A DNA stretch of 64,000 nucleotides, taken from Timema cristinae (taxonomy: Eukaryota > Arthropoda > Insecta > Phasmatodea > Timematidae). How positions within the stretch are numbered: position 1 is the first letter of the stretch; each line of letters begins with the position of its first letter. The stretch lies in contig JBCFYV010000498.1 of NCBI GenBank assembly GCA_039000515.1, positions 1 to 64,000 on the forward strand. The letters run 5' to 3'. Positions 35,112 to 45,637 of the stretch are shown here, piece by piece. Under the pieces are notes generated by a model. That model was not told where the DNA came from and ran no database searches. It saw nothing but the letters and a program-made list of their open reading frames with translations. The position numbers were made by a program, and so were the translations under genes.

Positions 35112-35430
35112 CCAAGGTATAGCAGCACGTCCATTAACCTGTAGTACCACTATTGTATGTTGAACTTTTTACATTGCCAAGGTTTTGTACTAATTTTTGA
35201 CAAGCCATCTTGTGAATGTGGGGAGTGCCAGGCCGCCACCGTGGTTCGGATTCCACGTTAAACTGTAGGTCCTTCATTTCATCGCACAATCACCTTACCA
35301 TTACACATTAGCGTAAGTGCGTATAATCCGAACGGGTAATAAGACGTGGTGCTAATAATAATAATAATAATTTTTGTACCGTTTTGTACCAGAAATAAAA
35401 AGTTTTGTACCCGTACCGTTTTTTATTAAT
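35112..35430 (+). repeat. Single TTTTGTACC satellite unit split by a truncated SINE A
   Basis: Sequence on both sides (ACGTCCATTAACCTGTAGTA on the left, TTTTGTACCGTTTTGTACCA on the right) matches the 59.2-60.5 kb satellite. The SINE lies between them. Confidence 0.8.
35199..35371 (+). mobile_element. SINE family A, 5'-truncated copy
   Basis: Starts in the body at GACAAGCCATCTTGTGAATG, lacks the tRNA-like head, and keeps CCGTGGTTCGGATTCCACG and the shared 3' end (GCGTATAATCCGAACGGGTA) with a (TAA)n tail. Truncation at the 5' end is typical of target-primed reverse transcription. Confidence 0.85.
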
Positions 35431-36834
<1,404 letters not shown>

Positions 36835-36845
36835 GAGATGTAGTA

Positions 36846-37039
36846 GTTTCTATAAATTTTGTAGATTTTGAACCCCCCATTCCCCAACCCACTTTGAGAA
36901 ATTTAGAGTCTAATGTTATTTTGGCTATCTGGGATTTGATTTATTTTTATTTATCTGTCCAAATTTTATATTTTCCTCATCTCAAAAAGTTTTTTCTCTA
37001 TTATACTCCATCACCACTATTTCTCAGAATGCAATTTTA

Positions 37040-37084
<45 letters not shown>

Positions 37085-37466
37085 TATTATTATTATTATT
37101 ATTATTTAAATGTTTATTTGTATTGTTTCCCGTACCTAATTAATAAATTTAAATTATTTACAATACAGAGAAGTAATTAAATATATTAGTTTTGGAAATG
37201 TTGACTTCCCAACTCCCCTTCCTCCCACCATTACTCAAATCACTGAGAAATTTCAAATTCTAAGATTTATTTGGTCATCTTGTTGGGTCCTTCCTTATAC
37301 TAAGGCTACTAGAGTTGTAGGGGAAGGCTCGTTCTCTTTACCGGCCAGCATTCAGCTCTACCCTAACACGCAGCGCTGCTGTAACGTCTGCTCGTCACCT
37401 AGCCAAGCTTGCTTCTGTTCAGATCATGTGACTGTGTAGTGCAGCAATTTTTTAAAATTATTATTC
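36846..37466. other. No gene seen: spacer with a mirror (AAT)n/(ATT)n microsatellite
   Basis: At 37039-37106 an AAT run is followed directly by an ATT run, forming a long potential hairpin. GC-richer DNA at 37310-37430 shows no exon signals. Confidence 0.6.
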
Positions 37467-37709
37467 AGCACCACGTCTTACTACCCGTTCGGGTTATACG
37501 CCTAATTACTAATTACGCTAATGGATTAGGAATTGGGAAGGTTGAAGTAGAGGAAGTGAACCCGCATTTGCGTGGAAGGAGAGTGGAAAACCATTTAGGA
37601 AAAACCACCCCCAGTTCACCCAACCGAGATTTAAACCTCGATCTCCCCGTCCTCAGCAGTTGAGCTCAACACGACTAGCGCGTTAGCTATCCACGCCACC
37701 GAGGCGGGT
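37467..37709 (-). mobile_element. SINE family B, copy 3
   Basis: Colinear with the 36.6-kb copy on the minus strand. A mutated B box (GGTTTAAATCT) suggests it is older. No clear target duplication is seen. Confidence 0.85.
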
Positions 37710-37850
37710 GCGCTCGTTACTAACTTCTTATTTATGTCAAGTATGCTTCCAAAGTCAATGTGAATAGTAAATGTTTGTATGTTTATTGAAAGCTTTCTTA
37801 TTATATATGCGTGAAAGGTTACGAAAAGTGTCACACCGATACTAAAAAAA

Positions 37851-38030
37851 ATGCAGGTAAAGCGTTGTACCGTTGCCGTATGCAATAAAAGTAATCTAAG
37901 AGATATGGTGTTATACACCATGACTTCCCTAAAGATTCTGATGTCAGACGAAGATGTATTCCCTTTTGAACGAGATGGAAAATGGAGTCATGATTCGTAT
38001 TTTATTTGCTCAGAACATTTTTTCACCTGA
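37851..38030 (+). pseudogene. THAP zinc-finger remnant
   Basis: ATG at 37851 gives MQVKRCTVAVCNKSN (the C2 pair with its usual spacing) and ends with SYFICSEHFF, matching the C-x2-H pair and HF motif of THAP domains, before TGA at 38028. Between them, the expected H-x-FPKD segment is visible only in a neighbouring frame, so at least one indel splits the domain. THAP domains head P-element-type transposases and host factors. The P-element relic at 31-33 kb is on the other strand, so the two need not be related. Confidence 0.6.
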
Positions 38031-39837
38031 TGAATATGAACCTTCAGTCCTAACTGCTGTACTTTCCTTAAAAAAGCAAATTAAAATCGCCCTTATTTGT
38101 GGTTTCTTCGAAAATGTTATCCAAGGGTAAAATATCACCCGTGAATCTAGGCATTATATTAGATTTACGAAACAAATAGTAAGTGATTTCATGGCGGGTA
38201 AACATGTCACCCTCAATAGTTTTACTTTATGGAAAAGTCCTCTTCTATAGTGAATTTAATGATTTGTTTAAATAGTTTACCTAACTGCAAGATTTCATAT
38301 ATGCATTTTATAACCTTATTAAACAAATTGATCTTGCTTCATTAATGTGGACAGTAGTCTGGAAGAGAAATCTCCCCATGCAAGGTGGATATAGTTTTAT
38401 GTTATCCGTGCCATCTTAAAACATACTTTAGAAACATTATTTCTAAATTTAATAAATCACGTGGCTGTTTGACACACATAAATATGTTTTGTACAAGAAC
38501 ATAGTTTATTGTAGTACATGAATAAATGTATATAGTACGCAAGTTAATGAAAGCATTAAGGTATTTGGTGACGTAAATGTTCACTTAAATTATGTGTTAA
38601 CTTTTCAATATAAATTTAATAACCCTCTTGTAAGTAGGCCTATTCATAAACCAATTTGTAGTATAGTGAAAATCTTGAATTTATATTAATGTTCAACTGA
38701 GTGTGTCAAACTATATATTTAAAGGGTAATATTAGATTCAGCTACATTTATGTTATATAAGTTGGTAATAATATATGCCCCCCTCAAAGTTGGAGATAAT
38801 ATGTGTGTCCTCCACCTATACCACCCCACCGCCCCCCCCCCTCCCTCAGTTGGAAATAAAGTTGTCCTCTAAGATTGAAGTTCAAATCCCAGCCGGGTGT
38901 AACAAGGGTATTTTTCCCTAAAATGGTTCCCCAATCTCAATATATGCAAATGTAGGTATACTCAATCTAAAATGTCACCTTCCTCATTCCTGGTTCATTA
39001 GGGTAAATTGATGTATGTGTATGTGTATGTATATATATATATATATATATAATGTTAATAATGAATCCTTTTTGAGCCAGTGTGTTAAAGGAGTCTCTCA
39101 TTTTATATTATTAAGTCAATATAGTAAGTATAGTATTTATCTTAAAAATGTTAGTTCTAGTTTAAATGTAATTATAATTATACAAAAATGTACATTTGTT
39201 ATATTTGAATATGATGTATTTTCACTGTCTAAAATATGTTTTTCAAGTAAATAGAGTAAGCTCTAGTAGTATTGTTTTTTCATTGTATCTTCACGCCAGT
39301 CAATGCTTTCCGCATTTAATAGCAATTAGAAGGTAGGTATGAGGAAGATAGAATTATGAGAAGTACCCTCGTTTGCGTGGAAAAACGGGAAACCATTTAG
39401 GAAATATTACCATAAGTACACCGCGTAATTGAGCAGGCGCGGTATGCACATTTTTGTCCTCGATTCATTATTTTATAGTAAAAATCTTTCTTTCAAAATG
39501 AAGATGAAATACATATTTAAAAAAATTAGATATCACTAAACTTTACACAAAAATATACAAATCAATACATTATTTAATCTATATAAAGCAAAGGATGAAG
39601 CAAGACAGAGGTGCCCACCTACAACTCGTGAAACTCAAAACAAATTATGTTAGTGGGTTTGAAAAAGAACCAAAGGAAAGTTGCTGGGGGACAATGAATT
39701 TTTGTTATTGTTTACTTCAAGGTCTTTTGCTATTATTAGGAATGGAGGGAGGAAAGGAATGCTGCCTAATCCCACCCTTCAAAGTCTCTTGTAGAGTGCG
39801 ACGGAGAAGAGAGAAAGAGAAGATTTAGCCTGTTTGC
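38031..39837. other. No gene seen: spacer with degenerate SINE B and (AT)n
   Basis: A worn SINE B fragment lies at about 39350-39440 (CCTCGTTTGCGTGG, GGAAACCATTTAGGAAA). An (AT)n run lies at 39028-39051 and a C-rich tract near 38830. The frame at 39595-39828 (+) has no recognisable domain. Confidence 0.5.
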
Positions 39838-40176
39838 CACGTAACTCAAGTTTGCCCGCCACATTGCTGAAAAAAACATTTTTTTGTCTAATCATTTGTT
39901 CTCTATTTTGGCTCATACGTGCCCAAACATGAACATTTGTGCTGTGAAACTGGCCAATTTAGAAAATATTTAATGTGGTGGGTCAACTTGAGCTCAAGCT
40001 AGCCCACCACATATTGAAAAACACAACATAACAAAATTTATTTAAGTCAATCGATTGTTCTCCATTTGTGCTTATATGTGCTCGAAAATGAACATTTGTG
40101 CTTTAAAATTAGAAAATCTAAAGAACAATTAATGTGGCGGGCTAACTTGAGTCTTCCCTATACCATAACCCGTAGA
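39838..40176. repeat. Two tandem foldback units of the GCCCGCCACAT family
   Basis: Each unit of about 160 bp has inverted ends (CTCAAGTTTGCCCGCCACAT to ATGTGGTGGGTCAACTTGAG; CTCAAGCTAGCCCACCACAT to ATGTGGCGGGCTAACTTGAG). It abuts the left end of the Polinton. Confidence 0.75.
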
Positions 40177-40194
40177 AAAATTGAGTGATTGATT

Positions 40195-41080
40195 AGGATA
40201 GAGGTGTTGTAGTTTTTTATTGCTGGCATAAGCTGGACATGTTGGTTGTTAATTAATTGGTAGGATAGAGGTGTCGGAGTTTTAGGGCGTTGTAGTTTAT
40301 TTATGGGCATACAGTCCTTGACGTTGAGGCAGGAGGGCTCGGCACGAAGCTTGCGCTACGGCTGACAAGCCTAGAATGAACATCGGCTCTTCTGTCACAA
40401 GGCTCTGACCCGGAACAAGCAGCATGAACCTTGCGCTATGGTGCTTTGTGGTAGAGTGTGGTAATTTGTTCCAGAGACCCCCCTCCTCCTTCGCCACCCT
40501 GACGCCAGATTGCCGGGGTGACAAGTGACCTCGATAACCTTGGGTTTTCCCAATGACGTAATCATCGCAACCCTGGCGCCGGGCTGGCGGGCAGACAAGT
40601 TGGGACAAGAATTGATCGTAACCTCGGCAACCTGGGTTTTTCCTATGACGTAATCATTGCGTGTTATGTTGCGACTCTAGCATCTCTAATTATGCACAAT
40701 CAGGGGCCTCAGAATCCCCAGTTAGGGGCCACTACCCCCGTCACAAGTCTACTAAAATTGTTTGTTTGGTAGCGTCTGTCGAAATGCCTGGAAATGTACC
40801 TCCACCCGCAGCTCTCGGACGGGACAACCTGGGTTTTTTCCTATGCCGTAATCATTGCGTGTTATGTCACAACTCTAGCTGACACATGCACAATCAGGGG
40901 CCTCGGAATCCACAGTTAGGGGCCACTACCCCTGTCACAAGTCTACTAAAATTGTTTGTTTGGTAGCGTCTGTCGAAATGCATGGAAATGTTCCTCCTAC
41001 CGCAGCTATCGCACAGGACAACTTGGGTTTTTTCCCTATGACGTAATCATCGCGTGTTATGTCGCAACACTGGCGCCGGG
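40195..41080 (+). repeat. Polinton left terminal inverted repeat, about 886 bp
   Basis: Starts AGGATAGAGGTGTTGTAG and is the near-perfect inverse of 55396-56281. It contains an internal duplication of the AGGATAGAGGTG end (40195 and 40262) and two copies of a segment with AAATGCCTGGAAATGTACCT. Several GATTACGTCAT-type (CRE-like) sites are present. Long frames here are non-coding. Confidence 0.93.
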
Positions 41081-41325
41081 CTGGCGGGCAGACAAGACAA
41101 GTTGGGACAAGAATAGATATTGACCCGGGCAGCGGGTTTTCCCTGGCGCCAGGTAGTCGGGCAGACAAGAATAGATATTGAGGTCATTGACCCTGGCAGT
41201 GGGTTTTCCCTGGCGCCAGGTTGGCGGGCAGACAAGACATGTTGAGACAAGATTAGATATTGACCCGGGGCATCGGGTTGTCGGGCAGCCAAGGCAAGTT
41301 GGGACTCGTAAATAAAACACAGATG
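41081..41325 (+). repeat. Left subterminal repeats, short array
   Basis: Repeats built from CTGGCGCCAGGTTGTCGGGC and GACAAGAATAGATATTGAGG, the inverse of the units in the right subterminal array. Only about 1-2 units are present against about four on the right. Confidence 0.85.
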
Positions 41326-41359
41326 TTACAAATATATATTTATTTATTAAACATCACAA

Positions 41360-42094
41360 TTATACATTTTTACAGGAATGACGCATATATTCGTTCATAC
41401 GTTTTTCTACAGTGTCTCTTAGATGCGTTAGTAAAATTGTTTTTAGTTCACAATCCAACATGTAATAGTCCAAACCGATGACTTGACGTGTATAGTAAGT
41501 AGCACTGATAAGATCCAGGTTTTTGATGTGCGTTTCCACCGTAGGTTGTTCTAGGTCGATGACATCCGTCGATTCTGTTAGCGTGTCGCATACATCCACG
41601 ACGAGTGTGTCGATCAAATTGTTGCAATAGCACGCGACGGGTGTCGACCACATGTCCCGTCGGTCGACGGCGACGTCGATGAGGTCCCACACCTCACAAA
41701 GACGCGCCCAGCTAGGTGCTAGATAGGCGACCCGTTTGATTCCGGCGTCTTGTTTCTCGTTGATGACGACCATACGGTCACCGCACATACGTCTCAGAGA
41801 GATTTCGTGATTAGTCAGGCTAATCTTCTGAGGAGGTTGAGTGTTGGTGAAAAACTTTGATATGACCGACTTGTAGGTGCTCAGTTCTTGCCATTCTGTA
41901 CGGTTAAACACGGCGCAGTTCCCTCCACATTTTTCTAGTTGGACATAGGGCGTAAAGTTGTTCTTGACACTCATGCCGACGATGACTCGCTTGGCGTCGA
42001 CTCCATCCAGCGGGAACAATGTGTTGAAAATACTGGTGACGGCGAGTGGTTTCGCAGGCTTTGCTTTGCTACCGCAAACGTCTTGACCTTCCAT
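41360..42094 (-). CDS. Polinton conserved protein of unknown function, 244 aa, intact
   Basis: ATG at 42094 gives 244 residues with no membrane segment or signal peptide. Visible features are IFNTLFPLDGVDAKRVIVGMS near the N-terminus, a mixed acidic middle (DVCDTLTESTDVIDLEQP) and DLISATYYTRQVIGLDYYM towards the end. The same type of protein recurs next to the protease in arthropod Polintons, but no enzymatic motif is recognisable. It is the promoter-distal gene of the array and has its own TATA (42134-42142). Its intact frame contrasts with its broken neighbours. Confidence 0.75.
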   Translation of the reverse strand: MEGQDVCGSKAKPAKPLAVTSIFNTLFPLDGVDAKRVIVGMSVKNNFTPYVQLEKCGGNCAVFNRTEWQELSTYKSVISKFFTNTQPPQKISLTNHEISLRRMCGDRMVVINEKQDAGIKRVAYLAPSWARLCEVWDLIDVAVDRRDMWSTPVACYCNNLIDTLVVDVCDTLTESTDVIDLEQPTVETHIKNLDLISATYYTRQVIGLDYYMLDCELKTILLTHLRDTVEKRMNEYMRHSCKNV

Positions 42095-42105
42095 GATGCT
42101 CAGTG

Positions 42106-42142
42106 GTTATGGCCGCCACACCACAGGGACGCCCTTTTTATA
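42106..42142 (-). promoter_or_regulatory. Core promoter of the 244-aa gene: TATAAAAAG plus weak initiator
   Basis: TATAAAAAG starts at 42142 (minus strand). CCATAAC lies 32 nt downstream with A at 42110, a weaker initiator match than the other Polinton genes. The ATG follows at 42094. Confidence 0.5.
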
Positions 42143-42642
42143 GGCGCACGCCGTCTGGACACGGCCTCTTGAAGGGCGACATGCCCCTACAGTCTTGAAA
42201 AATCTATTGTAATATCTCACCACCTTAGCGTCGTTGGCTGTATGATTGGTGGGCGAGAATAGGTTTTGGAAAGTTTTCAGCGGAATGTTCTGGGCGGATA
42301 GAGAAGGTACATGAGACAGTAATGGCCGCAAACGTCTGATGCGATGCTTTGAAGTTGTAGCTTACTATGGGACGTGCGAAAAGTGTTTTTGCGTATAAAT
42401 GCCAGATGTGACTTTATACGCGGTGGAAAACCATAACTGTCAAAGTATTCTCCCATGCCGTTCTTGTCGATAAAGATGGCGACCCAATGCGTCCCAGGTT
42501 TGGTGTGCGGATCGGTGTTGATGACTAGAGCGGCAGGTCGTGCTATTCTTGCGGGTAGTTGATCAGCAGGGAAAACACCCGACCGTACAGAACGGAACCA
42601 CTGACTTGTTTTCAGCGCACGTCTTATGGTGTGCGTGTCCAT
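42107..42642 (-). pseudogene. Adenovirus-type cysteine protease (PRO), frameshifted
   Basis: The start is ATG 42642, inside the end of the upstream gene. The N-terminal GVFPADQLP, the catalytic His in PGTHWVAIF, the Asp in EYFDSYG and the catalytic Cys in DVCGHYC (with an upstream Gln) are all present, so the active-site set is complete. The frame ends early at 42277. The expected C-terminal helices (NLFSPTNHTANDAKVVRYYN) are encoded at 42331-42107 in another frame, so a 1-nt indel lies near 42290. In adenoviruses and Polintons this enzyme is thought to mature virion proteins. Confidence 0.9.
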
Positions 42643-43105
42643 CTTCAATCATCCAGTCTCGAAGTCCCCAGACGATAGAGGCAGAGCAGAAATTCCATAC
42701 AGAACTATGTGCCATGCACATGGTGCGACCCAATTTAAGTGTTTTCAGTGACGAACAACCTCTATCGTACAGATCTACGATGGGTGTAGACGTGTATTTG
42801 ACTAGAAACTTTTTCTTTTCCGACCCCTTGACGTAGACGGTTTCTGCACGCGCTGTGGCACGGGAGATGAGGGATTCGAGCAGGCTGTAATCCACATCAC
42901 CGTAATCCCAGGTGATACCGTGCAGATTGTTGACTATATAGTCGGCTTTCTTTCGGGCATCGGTGTAAAGTTCTTCGATAGCGTATGGAGGTTTTAACAC
43001 CCAGTGTTGAATTAATGTGCCGCATACAGATAAAACACTCAGTTCCTTGACGATAAACTCGTTGTTGTCGTCGATGAAGCTCTGGAAATCCACAATGACG
43101 TCCAT
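42563..43105 (-). CDS. Polinton-associated protein, 180 aa, RNase H-fold-like start, unknown role
   Basis: ATG 43105 gives MDVIVDFQSFIDDNNEFIVKEL at the N-terminus. A DxQxF strand followed by a short turn and a KEL strand recalls the first strands of DEDD exonuclease/RNase H folds, but the remaining catalytic acids cannot be placed. WDYGDVDYSLLESLISRA and MIEDGHAHHKTCAENK are other conserved-looking parts. It overlaps the protease start by 80 nt and follows the capsid gene by 40 nt. Proteins of this kind are frequent in arthropod Polintons. The frame is intact and the function unknown. Confidence 0.7.
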   Translation of the reverse strand: MDVIVDFQSFIDDNNEFIVKELSVLSVCGTLIQHWVLKPPYAIEELYTDARKKADYIVNNLHGITWDYGDVDYSLLESLISRATARAETVYVKGSEKKKFLVKYTSTPIVDLYDRGCSSLKTLKLGRTMCMAHSSVWNFCSASIVWGLRDWMIEDGHAHHKTCAENKSVVPFCTVGCFPC

Positions 43106-43110
43106 AGCTT

Positions 43111-43145
43111 AAATGAAGGGGGTAAGGGGCGGGAAGCCGTTTATA
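43111..43145 (-). promoter_or_regulatory. Core promoter of the 180-aa gene: TATA plus TCATTT
   Basis: TATAAA starts at 43145, one base past the capsid stop codon. The initiator TCATTT (43116-43111) has its A 31 nt away at 43114. ATG follows at 43105, leaving a very short leader. Confidence 0.6.
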
Positions 43146-44458
43146 TTAACTTCCATAATCGGTCACAACGTTTCTGTCCTTGTCAATGGTGATGATGTTG
43201 GCAAACTCCCCGTACACGATACAGTTGACGGTTTCGGTGAGAGCTCGGGTGAAGCTCACTTCGATGCTCAGAGAACCGTGTCTCGTCAAATTCCAATGTG
43301 ATGTCATGTGGGCGGACAGATTAGGTGTGAGATCGAAAGCCATGAGATGATATCCCTTGGGGAAGGCTTCTCGTGTGATGTCGCTACCCTCGTTCATGAA
43401 ATGGATACCCGTTCCAGAAAACAGCGTGTGGGAGGACATGACATAGTGGCTGTTTGAAAAATCGGGCTGTAACGGTTTCGACGGTACTTGTTCCCCGTCC
43501 ACGTACAGCGAGAAATGGTTCATGCCGTAGGTTTGAAAGTTGAACGGGTTCATGGTGGCGTCTCCGTTGAACGCTGCGTTTGACACAAATCCCACGATGC
43601 ACCGTTTGGGTAACTGGCCGGTGAATACGTTGTCCAGCGATTTCCCTTGCACGCCCGTAGGAATAGTGAGTGTTTTTACTTCCACACGGGTGATGGGATA
43701 CTTTGCGGGACTGACATTTAGTGCTTTGGCGTGTGCCAACAGTATAGAAGGTGCAACTTTGACACGCCTCACTAGAAGGCCGGCTTCAACGATGTGAACC
43801 TTAAAGTGAGGGAGTTCAGGGACCGCCATAAGACTAAACCCGTCGCGGGAACGGACCAACCGGACTCGGAGTTCGGCGCCGTTCAAAAGGTATTTCTCTT
43901 GGTTAAACACGTCACCGTGTAGATACCCCAAAAGATCCACCGTCTTACTTTTTGTGGTGAGACTGCGACGGGCCTCAAATCCCTTGTTGTTGGCGTTAGC
44001 CTCCTCAAAGGTTCCGGGGGTGTCTGCGAACCACAGACCGCAAGTCAAATGCGTTCTTTTGGCTTCGCTATTGTAATTGAGCAGCGTCTCAATGTACGCT
44101 CTATAGGCATACGTGTTGCTGGGCGGTGATACTAGTTTTTGGTTTAAAAACACGTCCACCTGCGTGAATAGAGAATGCAGCCAATTGTTGACGGGAGCGA
44201 TCTGATCCACCTCTGTGAAAGCGCCACCATCGGGTTTCATGATGGCCGCCCGGAGATAGAGCATAGTCTGTGAAAGATCGATATAGAACTCGCCTTGTCC
44301 GGTAACGGTAAATTCGATGGGTGAATCATCGGTGAGGGAAGAGACAGGTTTGTACTGGAGCCATTGCCCACTTTCAAGACTGGTTTGAGTGGGTGGCACG
44401 GAAAAGAGATCGAGTTCACTGCTGGCACACTCGCAGGACTGGGGTGTAGAAACGACAT
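43146..44458 (-). pseudogene. Major capsid protein, double jelly roll (near-intact)
   Basis: The 417-residue core reads without interruption and carries the Polinton capsid hallmarks: QTSLESGQW..YKP at the start, VNNWLHSLFTQVDVFLNQKLV, YAYRAYIETLLNY near residue 105, and a C-terminal half of beta-rich segments ending EFANIITIDKDR. In arthropod databases such proteins are often named F54H12.2-like. The natural start is ATG 44458 (MSFLH..), one base after the upstream stop. Between it and the core (SSELDLFSVPP) a 1-nt frameshift lies near 44435, and the core frame itself has no early ATG. So this protein would be made only with the frameshift corrected or from a non-AUG start. Confidence 0.9.
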
Positions 44459-44459
44459 T

Positions 44460-44873
44460 TTAACTGAAAATATCTTTGGCTTCTTTCTTGACCTTTTTAC
44501 GTCGGGTGACGACCTTAGAATGACGTCGTTGCTTCTTACGACGCCCTTTATAGCCTGAGCCGGTCATCAGCGTGTTGATCTTCTGTTCAGCCTTGCGTTT
44601 CAAGTTTGTTCCAGCCTCGCCGACACGTTGCCGTAGGGCCTCTTTGAAAGGACGCCCTTGATTGGCAACGTCGGAGAGCACGTCGATTCCCGTATGAAGC
44701 GCCTGTTTTCCGATGGCTTTAGCGCCACTTCTCAGCAACGGTACGACGCTTTTGAAAAGACCACTGAAATAACTTCCTATCCCATGCCCTCTTTGATAGG
44801 GAACACCGTGGTAGATCGAAGATATTCCTGTTCCAGCCTGGTTGATGTAGTATCTTTGGTAGGGACAGTTCAT
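44460..44873 (-). CDS. Basic virion-type protein, 137 aa, candidate protease substrate
   Basis: I place the start at ATG 44873 (MNCPYQRYY) because it overlaps the penton stop as ATGA; an earlier in-frame codon at 44906 lies inside the penton gene. The N-terminal half has a glycine-rich, amphipathic region (GHGIGSYFSGLFKSVVPLL). It is followed by GRPFKEALRQRVGEAGTNLKR and a Lys/Arg-rich tail. LMTGSG just before the tail matches the adenovirus-protease type II consensus (M/I/L)XGX-G. Adenovirus pVI and pX are similar small, basic or membrane-active proteins cut by the same protease class; homology is not shown. Intact. Confidence 0.75.
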   Translation of the reverse strand: MNCPYQRYYINQAGTGISSIYHGVPYQRGHGIGSYFSGLFKSVVPLLRSGAKAIGKQALHTGIDVLSDVANQGRPFKEALRQRVGEAGTNLKRKAEQKINTLMTGSGYKGRRKKQRRHSKVVTRRKKVKKEAKDIFS

Positions 44874-45637
44874 GTTGAGCAGCGTCGAAAATGAAGTTTC
44901 ACGCACACTTTTCCAAACTCGAATGGTACAGGTTCACCCGTGTCGGTTCTTATATTGATTTCCAAGCTTTCAATTTACCTTCTCAGCACCGGCATGTAGT
45001 GCAACGGGTCGTAGCTAACTGTCTTATGTATGCCGTAGAGATAGTTTACGTTGTTGATGCCGACGATACGTAACAGCGGTGCCACAATGTCACCCACGGG
45101 CTGAGGCTCGACAATATCCGTGTATATGTACATTTGCGAGGGCAGGCCTAGTAGAATGTTGGCGGCGTACGGAGACTTTGGTACTTTTATCAGATTAGTC
45201 TTAGGATCGAAACCGAGCTGCAGACTTAGTTGAGTTGATAGACTCAACAGCTGTATATTTGGTGAAGAAGAGATAACTTCCACTTTTTTGTTGGGGTTTG
45301 TGTACTTGAATACAACTCCGGAATCCCCTTTAAAAGCCTCTACCTCGTTTAGAGCTTTGATCAATTCGTGGATAGTGCTGTAGTTTCCAGCAGGGATATG
45401 ATCCTTGAATATTTGTTCCACGCCGTTAGCGTCCATCCAGTTGTACCATACAATATTTTGGCCCTCGGGTACGGTGGTGAAAGAACAGGGATATTGAAAT
45501 TCAGACAGAGCGACTTCCCACCGCCCTTCGAGTGTAAGACGGTAAGGAAGTTGCGTGGTGAAATTCGTGAGGGTATTTTTCGGGAAATATCCCATAGAGC
45601 TGTCGCTCGGCAAAGTGATGTAAAATTGGTCCTTCAT
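44870..45637 (-). pseudogene. Minor capsid (penton) protein, single jelly roll, in-frame stop
   Basis: ATG 45637 overlaps the integrase stop (ATGA). The start FYITLPSDSSMGYFPKNTLTNF and GRWEVALSEFQYPCSF are typical of Polinton pentons, with VPEGQNIVWYN and GDIVAPLLRIV further on. A TAA at 44975-44977 ends the open frame at 220 residues. The same frame then continues with a normal-looking C-terminus (EINIRTDTGEPVPFEFGK, KLHFR) to a TGA at 44870. It is therefore a nonsense mutation, not a shift, costing about 35 residues. The penton would close capsid vertices. Confidence 0.9.

Noticed and set aside
40297..41320. Several 65-103-codon frames in the Polinton ends, mirrored at 54758-56179
   Set aside because: They lie in TIR and subterminal repeats, read in several frames, and match no protein family.
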